Shown piece by piece: positions 26,722 to 35,795 of a DNA stretch of 64,000 bases (the first letter of the stretch is position 1; the number at the start of each line of letters is the position of its first letter). The DNA comes from Bacillota bacterium (GTDB lineage: Bacteria > Bacillota > Clostridia > Acetivibrionales > JANLFN01). Location of the stretch: NCBI GenBank assembly GCA_023421675.1, contig JAEZTC010000013.1:1-64000 (forward strand), written 5' to 3'. The notes beneath the pieces are model-generated. The model saw only the letters and a program-made list of their open reading frames with translations, had not been told where the DNA came from and did no database searches. The translations under genes and the position numbers were made by a program.

Positions 26722-27858
26722 ATGTTCCAGGTAACCTATGCGGTTTTTGTGCTGGTCTTTTTAATTCTGGCTATTTTAATTCAATATAAAATTCTACGCC
26801 GCCGTGTTTTTTTAAACCTAAAATATATCTGTCAGTTTAATTGCAGTGAAGCAACAGAGGGCGATGTTATCGAACTGGTTGAAACAGTTGAAAACCATAA
26901 ACGCCTTCCTATACCATGGTTATGTGTAAGAATACATACATCAAAATGGCTTGATTATGCGCAATCGGTTTCTTCAGTTGTTGAAAATAACCGAATTGTT
27001 GATAGTTCGTTCTTTTTAAAGGGTTTTCAGAAAAAGAAAAAACTTTGGAAGCTCAAATGTTTAAAAAGAGGTTTATTCACTATTGAAAATGCCACACTAA
27101 TCAGCGGTGACTTGCTCTCCCTCAAACGTATTTCAAAGCCTGTAAGCATTAATGCAAAACTTTTGGTTTACCCGGGAATTTTACCGCTTGAAGCATTATT
27201 TGTACCGGTAAACAGTCTGCCGGGGGACCACCTTGTACGCAGGTGGATTATAGATGATCCGTTTATAATTAATGGTGTCAGAGAGTATTCCCCTGCCGAC
27301 CCGATGAATAAGATTCACTGGGGAGCAACCGCCAGGGAAGGAAGGTTGATGATCAAAAAAAGTGATTTTACTTCCTGCCAGAATCTTACGGTTATTTTAA
27401 ATGTGCAGTCGTTTGAAGACGAATTTTATAAAGTTTCAAATAAGGATGATATTGAATTAGGAGTCAAAGTGGCAGCTACTTTGCTGATAAGGGCCCAAAA
27501 TTCAGGGATTCCTTCAAGGCTATTAGTAAATTGTAAAATTCCAGGGACAGATAATATATTGATAAGTGACAATGGAACAGGCGCAGTTCATACGCGAAAA
27601 TTGCTTGAACAGTTAGCGTTAATTGAATTGAATCCACAGGTAGACTTCGGTGATTTTTTAAAGACACTTTCATTAGAAATAAACAACTCAGAAGTAATTA
27701 TTATCAGCGCTTATTCTAATAAAGGAATATTAAATTTTTCAAGGTCTTTAAAATATGGGACCAACCATGTTTCGGTTATTATTCTGGATGATAAGGTCGC
27801 CAAAGAGTATATAAACGATATAGATATCTATTATCTTTCGGGAGCTGTTGCATCATGA
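26722..27858 (+). CDS. DUF58-family membrane protein
   Basis: A 378-residue protein with one N-terminal membrane helix (about 3-23). A beta-rich part follows, then the DUF58 core, recognised by GVREYSPADPMNKIHWGATA (about 194-213), and a VWA-like C-terminal region. DUF58 proteins partner MoxR ATPases. GGAGG is eight bases before the ATG. It overlaps the next gene by four bases (ATGA). Its molecular role is not established for the family. Confidence 0.88.
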   Translation: MFQVTYAVFVLVFLILAILIQYKILRRRVFLNLKYICQFNCSEATEGDVIELVETVENHKRLPIPWLCVRIHTSKWLDYAQSVSSVVENNRIVDSSFFLKGFQKKKKLWKLKCLKRGLFTIENATLISGDLLSLKRISKPVSINAKLLVYPGILPLEALFVPVNSLPGDHLVRRWIIDDPFIINGVREYSPADPMNKIHWGATAREGRLMIKKSDFTSCQNLTVILNVQSFEDEFYKVSNKDDIELGVKVAATLLIRAQNSGIPSRLLVNCKIPGTDNILISDNGTGAVHTRKLLEQLALIELNPQVDFGDFLKTLSLEINNSEVIIISAYSNKGILNFSRSLKYGTNHVSVIILDDKVAKEYINDIDIYYLSGAVAS

Positions 27859-29117
27859 AAAACCAAACCAGATTATTTTTAATGAAAATACTGGCACTAA
27901 CAAGTATATTTTTAATTTTATATCCGGTTATTGAATTTGCTCGATATAAGTTATTTAATACACAAAGTGCGTTTCCATGGTTTTTAGTTCTGGTATTCCT
28001 GTTATACGGGGGATATACAGCCTTATTATTTTTCCCAAGGTTAAATTCAAAGAGAATAAGATTTTTTTCATTTATAATACCATTGGTGTCTATAACTCTT
28101 ATTTATTTTAACAACAATCTGACGAAAATTCTTTTTGAACTGTTGGCAGCACTGGTTTGCTGGTATGTTGGAGTTCATAATATAAATAAACCCTACGAAC
28201 AGATATTCAATACACGAAGGTTCGTTATAGGAATGATTGTTTTATTTACACTGTTCATTATTAAAGGTTTGGCTAATCAACAAAATCAAGTATTAATAAT
28301 ATTACCTATATTTATTATGATTTATTTTATTGTTAAAAATCAAAGTGTTTTAGATATGCATATCTTTAAGAATTATAAGCAAACAGACGGTTTTGAAGGT
28401 TTTAGAATTCATAATCTAAAAAAGCTCATTTTAATATCACTGATACTTATTTGTTGTTTATTTCTAATCTGGATACCGTTGTCAAAAATTAACTTTCCAA
28501 ACATTGGCCCTTTATGGAATAATCATATATCCAATCCACCTCCTAGAAATCCTACAAAGGTGGTTGGGGCAGAAATAATAAAAAAGTATCTTCCATATAA
28601 TAAACCCAATTCTTACACACTGATAGCTGTAATAATTATTGCCTCTGCAGTAGTGATTTATTTGATTTTTCTATTAATTAAATATAGAAAAGCCATAGTG
28701 AAATTCTTTACTAAATCAAGTACAAGAATAATCAAGGAATATGAAGACTATGTCTTAGAAGAAGAGATGCTCGATAAGAAGGAGAAAAACAAACGGGCTG
28801 AAGATAAGCATATCTTTGTTCCAACCTTGAAAAAAAGGCATTTCGCTGTTTTAAAGAGAATATCAGACCCGATTGAAAAGATACGATATTTGTATGGGTT
28901 AATGCTTGATATTATAATTAACAGAAAAATAAATATTAGCAAATCAGATACCTCTATGGAGATAAGTGAAAAATCCCTTCGATTAAAAGAGTTGGAAGGC
29001 ATATGCGATAATATCACTCGGCAATATAATTTAGCCAGATATGGGGGAAAGGTACCTTCAGAAGATAATATATTAAATTTGGAAAATCAAATACAGAAAG
29101 TACTGGATAAGGGTTAA
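27855..29117 (+). CDS. Membrane protein with DUF4129-like C-terminus, lacking a transglutaminase domain
   Basis: A 420-residue protein. Five or six helices occupy residues 8-215, a short outside loop follows, and another helix lies at about 254-275. The cytoplasmic tail (about 285-420) has the DUF4129 pattern, with a DPIEKIRYLYGLMLD helix and a helix ending NLARYGGKVPSEDNI. In the usual MoxR-DUF58 operons the third protein (TgpA/YebA-like) has an outside transglutaminase domain between the helices and the DUF4129 tail. Here the loop is only about 35 residues, so that domain is absent. The start overlaps the DUF58 stop. It probably works in envelope biology with its two partners; that is inference. 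Confidence 0.72.
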   Translation: MKNQTRLFLMKILALTSIFLILYPVIEFARYKLFNTQSAFPWFLVLVFLLYGGYTALLFFPRLNSKRIRFFSFIIPLVSITLIYFNNNLTKILFELLAALVCWYVGVHNINKPYEQIFNTRRFVIGMIVLFTLFIIKGLANQQNQVLIILPIFIMIYFIVKNQSVLDMHIFKNYKQTDGFEGFRIHNLKKLILISLILICCLFLIWIPLSKINFPNIGPLWNNHISNPPPRNPTKVVGAEIIKKYLPYNKPNSYTLIAVIIIASAVVIYLIFLLIKYRKAIVKFFTKSSTRIIKEYEDYVLEEEMLDKKEKNKRAEDKHIFVPTLKKRHFAVLKRISDPIEKIRYLYGLMLDIIINRKINISKSDTSMEISEKSLRLKELEGICDNITRQYNLARYGGKVPSEDNILNLENQIQKVLDKG

Positions 29118-29143
29118 TATAAACACCATCCATAAATAAAACT

Positions 29144-29172
29144 GCGGCTTGATTTTTATTCAGCCGCTTTTT
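29144..29172 (+). terminator. Terminator after the MoxR-DUF58-DUF4129 operon
   Basis: GCGGCT (29144-29149) pairs with AGCCGC (29162-29167), followed by five Ts, 26 bases after the stop. Confidence 0.65.
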
Positions 29173-29278
29173 GCTGTAATGAACTAAACATTATAAAATT
29201 ATATGCAACGATATGGGTACAAAAATCTTGTTAATTTGATATATATTATCAAGTTTACATATTAATACATGGGTATTA

Positions 29279-29307
29279 TTGACAAAGCATTATATAAATT
29301 CTATTAT
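29279..29307 (+). promoter_or_regulatory. Promoter of the COG4586-type ABC operon
   Basis: Consensus TTGACA (29279-29284), a 17-bp spacer and TATTAT (29302-29307). Codons upstream of about 29315 in the same frame as the ATPase therefore lie at or before the start of transcription, supporting the TTG start at 29414. Confidence 0.6.
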
Positions 29308-29413
29308 TAAATAATTGTTGTATAAAAATTCTATATCATTTTTAATAGATCATATAATTTACATTTTCGTAAGAAGTCTCCATTATTTTTATTCTATATT
29401 GTGGGGTGGTTAT

Positions 29414-30430
29414 TTGAGTATTATAGAAATAAATAATCTAAGTAAGCATTTCAAAATTCTGAACAGACATCAGGGTTTTAAGGGAGCCGTAAAAGATCTC
29501 TTTTCAAAAGATTATAAAATCGTAAAAGCTGTTGATAATATTTCAATGTCTATCGACAAAGGTGAAATGGTCGGGTTTGTTGGTCCTAATGGAGCAGGAA
29601 AATCTACGACGATAAAGATGATGACTGGGGTTCTTGAGCCTACGTCAGGAGACATTTTAATCGACAATTATGTACCGTACAAGCAGAGAATGAAGTATGT
29701 GCGTAACATAGGTGTTGTGTTCGGCCAGAGAACACAGCTGTGGTGGGAGCTTCCTGTTATCGAATCCTTTAAAATATTAAAAGAGATTTTTGAGGTTGAT
29801 GACAATACGTATAAAAACAATATGGGCATCTTTAATGAATTGGCTGGTCTTAGTGAATTGTACACAACTCCGGTAAGATTTTTGTCTCTGGGACAGAGAA
29901 TGCTATGCGATATTGTTGCATCCTTTTTACATAATCCCAAAATTATTTTTCTGGATGAGCCTACAATTGGGCTTGATGTTTCTGTAAAAAATAAAATCCG
30001 AAATGTTATTAAAGAGCTTAATTCAACCAATAAGACAACAATACTACTTACAACACATGATATCAATGATCTTGAGATTTTATGCAAAAGAATAATAATA
30101 ATCGATAAAGGCTCTATAATATTTGACGATGATATACAAAAAGTAAACAACATGTTTGGTGTATACAGGGTGCTAAAGCTTGAACTATCAGATCAAAGCG
30201 CATTAAGCAGCCTGTCAGAAAAGCTGAACAGTAACTTTAAATGCAGCAAGCCCTTGGAAATTGAACGTGATGAAGATAATTGGGTCAATATAACTGTGAA
30301 TCTTGATGAAGTAAAGGTAATGGATGTTTTGAACTTTCTTCTCACACTATTTCCTTTAAAAGATATTAAAGTTGAGGAAATCCCTACTGAAAAAGTCATA
30401 AGAGAAATATATGAAGGTGGCTTAGCTTGA
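29414..30430 (+). CDS. ABC transporter ATPase (COG4586 type)
   Basis: A 338-residue ABC ATPase with Walker A GPNGAGKSTT and Walker B IIFLDEP. It has the family-specific stretch RNIGVVFGQRTQLWWELPVI after the Q-loop, which marks the COG4586 group that works with DUF990-type permeases. The signature reads LSLGQRM, a Leu-Gly variant common in this group. The C-terminal 90 residues form an extra regulatory domain. Start: TTG at 29414, five bases after GGGGTGG. The two permeases follow after a 167-bp gap. The substrate is unknown. Confidence 0.88.
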   Translation: MSIIEINNLSKHFKILNRHQGFKGAVKDLFSKDYKIVKAVDNISMSIDKGEMVGFVGPNGAGKSTTIKMMTGVLEPTSGDILIDNYVPYKQRMKYVRNIGVVFGQRTQLWWELPVIESFKILKEIFEVDDNTYKNNMGIFNELAGLSELYTTPVRFLSLGQRMLCDIVASFLHNPKIIFLDEPTIGLDVSVKNKIRNVIKELNSTNKTTILLTTHDINDLEILCKRIIIIDKGSIIFDDDIQKVNNMFGVYRVLKLELSDQSALSSLSEKLNSNFKCSKPLEIERDEDNWVNITVNLDEVKVMDVLNFLLTLFPLKDIKVEEIPTEKVIREIYEGGLA

Positions 30431-30549
30431 AGGACTTAAGTCTCGAAAGCTAATGTACATCTGCCTGTTTTATTTTCATGAAATAGACAAATTGCAGGTG
30501 CAATTAAAAATAAATTTAATCCCATAAAAAGTGTTTGGACATTTTTTGT

Positions 30550-30576
30550 GTGCCAAATAGGACAATTCATTTGGCA
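30550..30576. other. Inverted repeat between ATPase and permease genes
   Basis: TGCCAAAT and ATTTGGCA form a perfect 8-bp inverted repeat with a ten-base loop, 20 bases before the first permease start. It has no T-tract, so it is more likely an RNA-processing or translation-control hairpin than a terminator. The gap (30431-30597) holds no gene. Confidence 0.4.
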
Positions 30577-30597
30577 TGTTTGGGACATGGAGGTTAA

Positions 30598-31392
30598 ATG
30601 AAAAAGTATTTAACTATTTTGAAGAAGGTCCTCCTAAGTGGAACTGTTTTCAGGTTTAACTTTGTTTTTTCAATATTCAGCAACATACTTTATATAACTA
30701 TAATATATTTTTTGTGGAATTCAATTTATTCATCAGGTGCCAAGAAATTAAACGGAATGACATTCAATCAGGTTTTTGTATATCTGGCTCTCGCTTCGAA
30801 TATATTTATACTTTTTAAAACTTGGGTTGAATTTCAAATGTCACGAGAAATAATAGAAGGCTCGATTGTCGTACACCTAATTAAGCCTATGGATATTCAG
30901 ATGTTTAAACTTGTCCAAAGTCTCGGTTTTGTGCTGGTAAAGCTTTTTACTATAACAGTTCCAACAATTGTATTTATAGTACTTGTATTCAAGCCTGATA
31001 TACCTTTGGGGTGGAATTTGCTGTATTTTGCCATATCATTGATTCTATCTTTTCTTATTATGTTTAATATTGATTATTTCACTGGTTTGATATGCTTTTA
31101 TAACGAGTCCTCCTGGGGAATGAGTTCCGCAAAAGATTCCATTGTAATGCTTTTATCAGGGGCAGTAATACCTATAAGCTTTTTCCCCGATACATTAAAA
31201 ACGATAGTAAACTTTCTGCCATTTCAAGCTGTATATAACATTCCTCTTACAACACTTACATCAAATGAATTAATGGTAAGCGGATATTTAAAAGGCATAT
31301 TAATACAGATGGTATGGGTGATTTTACTGTTTTGCGCAAACCGGCTTTTTTACAGAAAAGCCATTAAAGTAGTAACGGTAAATGGGGGTTAA
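30598..31392 (+). CDS. DUF990/COG4587-type ABC permease
   Basis: A 264-residue protein with six predicted membrane helices in the ABC-2 pattern (first helix about 20-42; last pair about 180-255). The part around SREIIEGSIVVHLIKPMD is the amphipathic stretch typical of the COG4587 group. GGAGG precedes the ATG. Together with the ATPase and the next permease it completes an exporter module in the order ATPase, COG4587, COG3694. Confidence 0.85.
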   Translation: MKKYLTILKKVLLSGTVFRFNFVFSIFSNILYITIIYFLWNSIYSSGAKKLNGMTFNQVFVYLALASNIFILFKTWVEFQMSREIIEGSIVVHLIKPMDIQMFKLVQSLGFVLVKLFTITVPTIVFIVLVFKPDIPLGWNLLYFAISLILSFLIMFNIDYFTGLICFYNESSWGMSSAKDSIVMLLSGAVIPISFFPDTLKTIVNFLPFQAVYNIPLTTLTSNELMVSGYLKGILIQMVWVILLFCANRLFYRKAIKVVTVNGG

Positions 31393-31394
31393 GA

Positions 31395-32192
31395 ATGAAG
31401 ACTTTAAAATTCTATACAAGAATTTACATAATGATGATATCACAGTATATTAAAGCCAGAATGCAGTTCAGAAGCGATTTTTACATAAGTACATTTGCAA
31501 TGCTTCTCATGAATATAACAGGAATTTTTTCTTACTGGATTCTTTTTAATTCTATAGATAATATTAAGGGTTGGAGCTATTACGAACTTATTTTCTTTTA
31601 TTCTTTTGCTTTGCTTGCAACAACACCTCAGCAGGTATTTTTTGACAACCTTTGGACTATTAGAATACACCTGAGAAACGGATCGTTTATAAAGTATTAT
31701 TTCAAACCTATTAATACATTGTTTTACTATGTATCCGAGGTTCTAGATATAAAAGGCTTAAGCCAGCTCGTTCTGGCTTTGGGTATGTTTATTTATTCCT
31801 CTGTTAAATTAGGTATTCATTGGGACATAGTCAATATTGCTATGCTTTTAGTATTGTTGTTTGGTGCAGCACTGATTATGGTATCTCTTATGCTGATTGG
31901 TGCTTCAATATCATTCTGGGTAATAGAATCTGTTTCAATCCTCGAATTTATAAGGAGTATGAGTGAGTATGCGAGATATCCCGTAACTATATTTAACGGC
32001 TTCTTCAGGTTCCTTTTCACTAGCATAATACCAATAGGCTTCTTGTCATATTACCCCTCCAAATTCTTTTTAAGGCCGGGGAACTTTAATATAACAATAT
32101 TTATTACACCTCTCGTAGGTATCGTACTTTTTATAATAGCCTACTGTATATGGAAAAAAGGTTTAAATACTTATTCAGGTACGGGATCGTAA
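31395..32192 (+). CDS. COG3694-type ABC permease
   Basis: A 265-residue six-helix permease starting two bases after the previous stop, with GGGGG as ribosome site. The stretch TIRIHLRNGSFIKYYFKPIN parallels the amphipathic segment of its partner. The two probably form a heterodimeric channel. A strong terminator follows at 32217. Confidence 0.85.
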   Translation: MKTLKFYTRIYIMMISQYIKARMQFRSDFYISTFAMLLMNITGIFSYWILFNSIDNIKGWSYYELIFFYSFALLATTPQQVFFDNLWTIRIHLRNGSFIKYYFKPINTLFYYVSEVLDIKGLSQLVLALGMFIYSSVKLGIHWDIVNIAMLLVLLFGAALIMVSLMLIGASISFWVIESVSILEFIRSMSEYARYPVTIFNGFFRFLFTSIIPIGFLSYYPSKFFLRPGNFNITIFITPLVGIVLFIIAYCIWKKGLNTYSGTGS

Positions 32193-32216
32193 ATATCAAA
32201 TATAATCCACAATTAA

Positions 32217-32251
32217 AAAGCGGCTTGATATTATTATCAAACCGCTTTTTT
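32217..32251. terminator. Terminator after the COG4586-type exporter operon
   Basis: AAAGCGGCTTGATA pairs with TATCAAACCGCTTT (one mismatch) around a four-base loop and ends in six Ts. Its A-rich 5' side would also serve the leftward DUF1062 gene. Confidence 0.8.
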
Positions 32252-32278
32252 AAATTTTAGCACTGAATTATAGTTCTC

Positions 32279-32851
32279 CTAAACAGCGATAGGACTCTTT
32301 TTATCTATTAATAATACAATTTCAGTTTGCACTTTGCACTTTTTTAAATCAAGTCCGTTGTTGCTTCGTATAGATTCTTCGGATATCATTTGTTCAAAAG
32401 TGCTTTGTGATAAATTAAGCATATCCCGTAACACACTAGATACTTTGATTTGGGAGTTATACCTGCTCTTTATATGCAGTTCTACAGGAACCGTAAAATC
32501 GACAGCAGGCCCTGATATTTCATATCTGGGAAAGCTTGCTTCGGCTCCGTTTTTATTTACAAGTCCAGTATTCATTGCATACTTCATGGCAAGCTCCTCA
32601 TTGTTCGAGTGGAATCCTTCCAATATTTCAGGGGAAATGCTTTTAGGGTTGATGCGGGAGTAGATGGTCATATTCCATGTGGAGTCGCAATTTGAACATT
32701 TATATATTAACCATATATCCAAATACCTTCGCTGGGCGTTTACTCTGAATAACCCTGAACAAACATACTCGGTTTTTTTACCACACTTCTTGCAATATCT
32801 TACTGCAGGTGGCGGGGATATATATTGAATATCCCAGTTTACTATCTGCAT
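32279..32851 (-). CDS. DUF1062-family zinc-ribbon protein
   Basis: A 190-residue soluble protein of the DUF1062 family. An N-terminal zinc ribbon is clear (YCKKCGKKTEYVCSGLFRVN, then YKCSNCDSTWN, about 19-60; two CxxC pairs). A conserved domain without assigned function follows. It probably binds DNA or RNA; that is inference from the ribbon. The ribosome site AGGAAGGA lies inside the right arm of a perfect palindrome (32859-32891), so translation could be shut by the hairpin or transcription by a repressor. It is monocistronic. Confidence 0.78.
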   Translation of the reverse strand: MQIVNWDIQYISPPPAVRYCKKCGKKTEYVCSGLFRVNAQRRYLDIWLIYKCSNCDSTWNMTIYSRINPKSISPEILEGFHSNNEELAMKYAMNTGLVNKNGAEASFPRYEISGPAVDFTVPVELHIKSRYNSQIKVSSVLRDMLNLSQSTFEQMISEESIRSNNGLDLKKCKVQTEIVLLIDKKSPIAV

Positions 32852-32858
32852 TAAAAAT

Positions 32859-32891
32859 TATCCTTCCTATTAAAATTTAATAGGAAAGATA
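32859..32891. promoter_or_regulatory. Perfect palindrome covering the ribosome site of the DUF1062 gene
   Basis: Arm TATCCTTCCTATTAAA (32859-32874), a single A and the exact reverse complement (32876-32891). On the leftward transcript the Shine-Dalgarno sequence AGGAAGGA forms part of the stem, eight bases before the start codon. Such a hairpin would hide the ribosome site. Confidence 0.7.
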
Positions 32892-33010
32892 AAAAGGTGG
32901 AATTTCACGAAACATTTTAATCATAAATGTACCTCCAATCCGTGTTATTGCAATTAAAATTCTATCATCCAGCCCCTTGAAACTAAACCTAAAAAACTTT
33001 TAGTAAAAGA

Positions 33011-33050
33011 AAATGAGCCAGTACAGAAGTTAATCTGTATTGGCCCATTT
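33011..33050. terminator. Terminator after the CD3324-type gene
   Basis: AAATGAGCCAGTACAGA pairs with TCTGTATTGGCCCATTT (two wobbles) around a six-base loop, six bases beyond the stop of the leftward gene. Confidence 0.7.
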
Positions 33051-33055
33051 TAATG

Positions 33056-33331
33056 TTAATTAATATTTTTCTGGTTACGTATTACCCTTTGTATGCTCTT
33101 CAAGGATAAGTAATACTTTTCGCATAATTGTTTAATATTGCTGCCCGCCAAGTAATCTTTATAAATCTTTGTGTTTCTTTCATATAATTCTTTGCGGGTA
33201 GTTGTATTAGATCCCCATTCTTTTTTATTGTCTGATTTTCTGGGTATATAGATAAATTCGCCATCTACGTACTGTTGTATCAGCTCAAGTAAATTATTGG
33301 GGAGTATATAAACTGCTTTTTTATAGCTCAT
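33056..33331 (-). CDS. CD3324-type (Mor-like) small DNA-binding protein
   Basis: A 91-residue protein of the type found in many clostridia as CD3324 family. The N-terminal half has LLELIQQYVDGEFIYIPRK and KKEWGSNTTTRKELYERN. The C-terminal half is a helix-turn-helix (KIYKDYLAGSNIKQLCEKYY, then LSLKSIQRVIRN), as in the Mor transcription activator. It is probably a small regulator. AGGAG lies six bases before the ATG. Its leader contains a long inverted repeat (33366-33427). Confidence 0.78.
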   Translation of the reverse strand: MSYKKAVYILPNNLLELIQQYVDGEFIYIPRKSDNKKEWGSNTTTRKELYERNTKIYKDYLAGSNIKQLCEKYYLSLKSIQRVIRNQKNIN

Positions 33332-33365
33332 GTTGCTCTCCTAAAAAGTATTTTTTATTAGGAAC

Positions 33366-33427
33366 AGCAAAGGCTATATTAACATCTGAATTCAACTTTT
33401 TAGTTGTTCATTGCGATAGCCTTTGCT
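33366..33427. other. 12-bp inverted repeat in the leader of the CD3324-type gene
   Basis: AGCAAAGGCTAT (33366-33377) and ATAGCCTTTGCT (33416-33427) are exact reverse complements 38 bases apart. A small inner hairpin (CAACT/AGTTG) lies between them. On the leftward transcript this folds 35 to 96 bases before the start codon. The 388-bp gap (33332-33719) holds nothing else except the lipoprotein promoter near 33679. Confidence 0.5.
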
Positions 33428-33719
33428 ATGCAACGCTAACGATAGGATCAAACATGAGCTTACAACCCTCCTTCTATGGAATACTGTAAAATTGTAGCAT
33501 TCAAGTATATAAGATGTCAATAATTTCGAGATGCAGCATAATGATTTAATTATATGTGTAAATGTGAATTTGTGAAATGATTATAAAAAGGGCCTTTTCA
33601 GTAACCCCACTGCAAACTATAAAAATATGTTATGCATTAATCTTGACTGTTTTGCTTCCATAATATAACATTATTTTGTATAATCTTTGAACCAAAGACA
33701 TATAAAAAGGAGAATCTTT

Positions 33720-34625
33720 ATTAAAAGATTTTTATTGATGTTTACGCTAATTCTATTTATAGCTCTTTGCGGGTGTAGTGAAACTAAAAACGGTGAATTG
33801 GAGCAAACAAATATACATCAAGCTAATACAATGTCTGAAGGCGGTATTTTTAAAAAACATCTTAAAAACAGTTCAAATTTGAGTCCGGTGTTAACTTTCA
33901 ATAATAAGGATTATGACCTGGATTCCGAATTATATATTTCATCGGATGAGCTGACCAAGGATCAATTAGGTTATTTGAGAAATGGCATATATGCTAAATA
34001 TGGTTATAAGTTTAAAACTAAAATGTATTCGGATTTTTTTTCAAAATATGAATGGTATAAGCCAAATAAAGATAATGTTCATGAGCTATTAAATGACATA
34101 GATCAGAAAAATATCAAATTAATATTGGATCTTGAAAAGAAATTTAGTTTAAGAAGCAATGAACAAGATAAAATTATCGAGAATAATGAAAGCTTTACAT
34201 TTAAAATAAATAATACGCAAAAGAAACTTTTTGTATATAAACAGTCTTTAGAGGGGATTAACGATGGTAACAATCCTGTTAAAATAACTTTAATGATAGA
34301 TGGTTCCCAAACTGAAATAATAAATAATTTTAATGATGGCATTGATGTTTATTTGACAGATTTTAATACTAGCGATGGGAAAGTGGATATTTGTATTGCT
34401 CAAAGTCATTTGGATATAGGCAGAACTACCAGCATCTATACTTATGATGGTTATAGAATTAAGAAATACGCCGATATAAATCACTTGGGGAACAAATTAT
34501 TATACGATCAAAATGGTAATATATATTTTTGGTATTCAGACTCCGAAAAAGAGCACTTTAACTATTGTTTTGATTATAAAACAAAGGAATCTTACAAGTT
34601 AAAAACTGAAATACAAGTTCAGTAA
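33720..34625 (+). CDS. Lipoprotein with YARHG domain (probable ATT start)
   Basis: About 301 residues. The N-terminus is a lipoprotein signal (KRFLLMFTLILFIALCGCS) with the lipobox cysteine at about 18. A YARHG domain follows (LTKDQLGYLRNGIYAKYGYK, about 80-100, then FSKYEWYKPN). The rest is beta-rich and unassigned. YARHG domains are extracellular and of unknown role. The start codon is a puzzle: AAGGAG lies seven bases before an ATT at 33720, giving an ideal signal peptide. The in-frame TTG at 33687 lies at the expected transcription start (TATAAT at 33679-33684) without a ribosome site, and the ATG at 33738 would remove the charged end of the signal. Confidence 0.78.
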   Translation: MKRFLLMFTLILFIALCGCSETKNGELEQTNIHQANTMSEGGIFKKHLKNSSNLSPVLTFNNKDYDLDSELYISSDELTKDQLGYLRNGIYAKYGYKFKTKMYSDFFSKYEWYKPNKDNVHELLNDIDQKNIKLILDLEKKFSLRSNEQDKIIENNESFTFKINNTQKKLFVYKQSLEGINDGNNPVKITLMIDGSQTEIINNFNDGIDVYLTDFNTSDGKVDICIAQSHLDIGRTTSIYTYDGYRIKKYADINHLGNKLLYDQNGNIYFWYSDSEKEHFNYCFDYKTKESYKLKTEIQVQ

Positions 34626-34669
34626 TCTATATATATAAAAATTATGACTTTCCGCGGTTGGCACAAGCC

Positions 34670-35773
34670 TCAAGTCAGAGAATTGTTTAAGGCCTTTTGC
34701 TTTTTTACCTTTATTTCTGCAGTAATCCAAATAATGATGGGTAATACTACTTGAAATGGAAACGCATAATACTTGTAAATTTCAAAAGCCCATTCAAACA
34801 TTTCCATAACACTTTGATAAATAAAACAGGATGTTATCATCATCAGAAGTCCTACTGGAGCAACAATTTGTCTGTAGTTTCCGGTTTTGAATATGTAATC
34901 AACACCTTTGCATGCTGAAAGCAGACACACACTAATCTTAACAAATCCTGCAAAGAGAAGTACAACTGCTACTGTTGATTCTATTCTTTGCAGAAAGTCT
35001 CCAATACTAATTAAACTAACAGCAACATAAGATGGGAAATATGTCTGTTCAACAAAATCTGCACCTATGACAAGAGTATTCCGTAAGGCTACAATTAAAA
35101 CAAAGAATGTGCCTATTGCCAATGCGTAATAGTATACCTTAAATGGATTGTTTCTTTCTTTATTAAAATTGAAAGTACCCATAAACAAAACAGTCTCGGC
35201 AAATGGAAAGGAAAAAACGCTAAAAGCACTGTTCAGAACCGGTTTAAAGCCGTTATATAAGAACGGACGTAAATTATTAAAATCAGCATTTGTAATACCA
35301 AGAATCACTACGGTAATAATAATGAATGAAAGAATTAATATAACTAGTTGAGAGAATCTGCCCAATACTTCTATACCCTCTTTTACTATCCAGATACATA
35401 AAACGCCCATTAGCATGATTGGAACAAATTCAGGAGTTTCTGGAAAAGCAACTACCTTGATAAATTCCTGAAAATTACGTAAAACTATGCAACCTAAATG
35501 AAATGCGTACCAAACAAAAATTAGTGCTATAATTCTTCCTGCTATTTTACCAAAAATGTTGTTTAATATATCATAAAGGTTCTTCTCCGGAAATAAAGAT
35601 AATATTCTTGCATATATTGCCATTACCAAACTTGCGAGAATTGCAGCAAGAATTATAGCAAACCATGAATCCTGCTTTGAATCGGAGCCTATACCTAATA
35701 CCAGAGTACTGCCCATAATAAATAATGACATCATTGTTATGCCTTGTCTGTTTGAAATTACTTCTTTTCCCAT
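34670..35773 (-). CDS. gerKB: Spore germination receptor B subunit (GerAB/GerKB)
   Basis: A 367-residue membrane protein with ten helices, of the GerAB/amino-acid-permease (APC) family. It opens KEVISNRQGITMMSLFIMGS. The B subunit sits in the inner spore membrane and is the likely germinant-binding subunit. It is the last gene of a leftward operon A-C-D-B. AAAGGT lies before the ATG. The symbol denotes the family; orthology to a particular GerK is not shown. Confidence 0.9.
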   Translation of the reverse strand: MGKEVISNRQGITMMSLFIMGSTLVLGIGSDSKQDSWFAIILAAILASLVMAIYARILSLFPEKNLYDILNNIFGKIAGRIIALIFVWYAFHLGCIVLRNFQEFIKVVAFPETPEFVPIMLMGVLCIWIVKEGIEVLGRFSQLVILILSFIIITVVILGITNADFNNLRPFLYNGFKPVLNSAFSVFSFPFAETVLFMGTFNFNKERNNPFKVYYYALAIGTFFVLIVALRNTLVIGADFVEQTYFPSYVAVSLISIGDFLQRIESTVAVVLLFAGFVKISVCLLSACKGVDYIFKTGNYRQIVAPVGLLMMITSCFIYQSVMEMFEWAFEIYKYYAFPFQVVLPIIIWITAEIKVKKQKALNNSLT

Positions 35774-35795
35774 ATTACACTACCTTTATAAGAGT

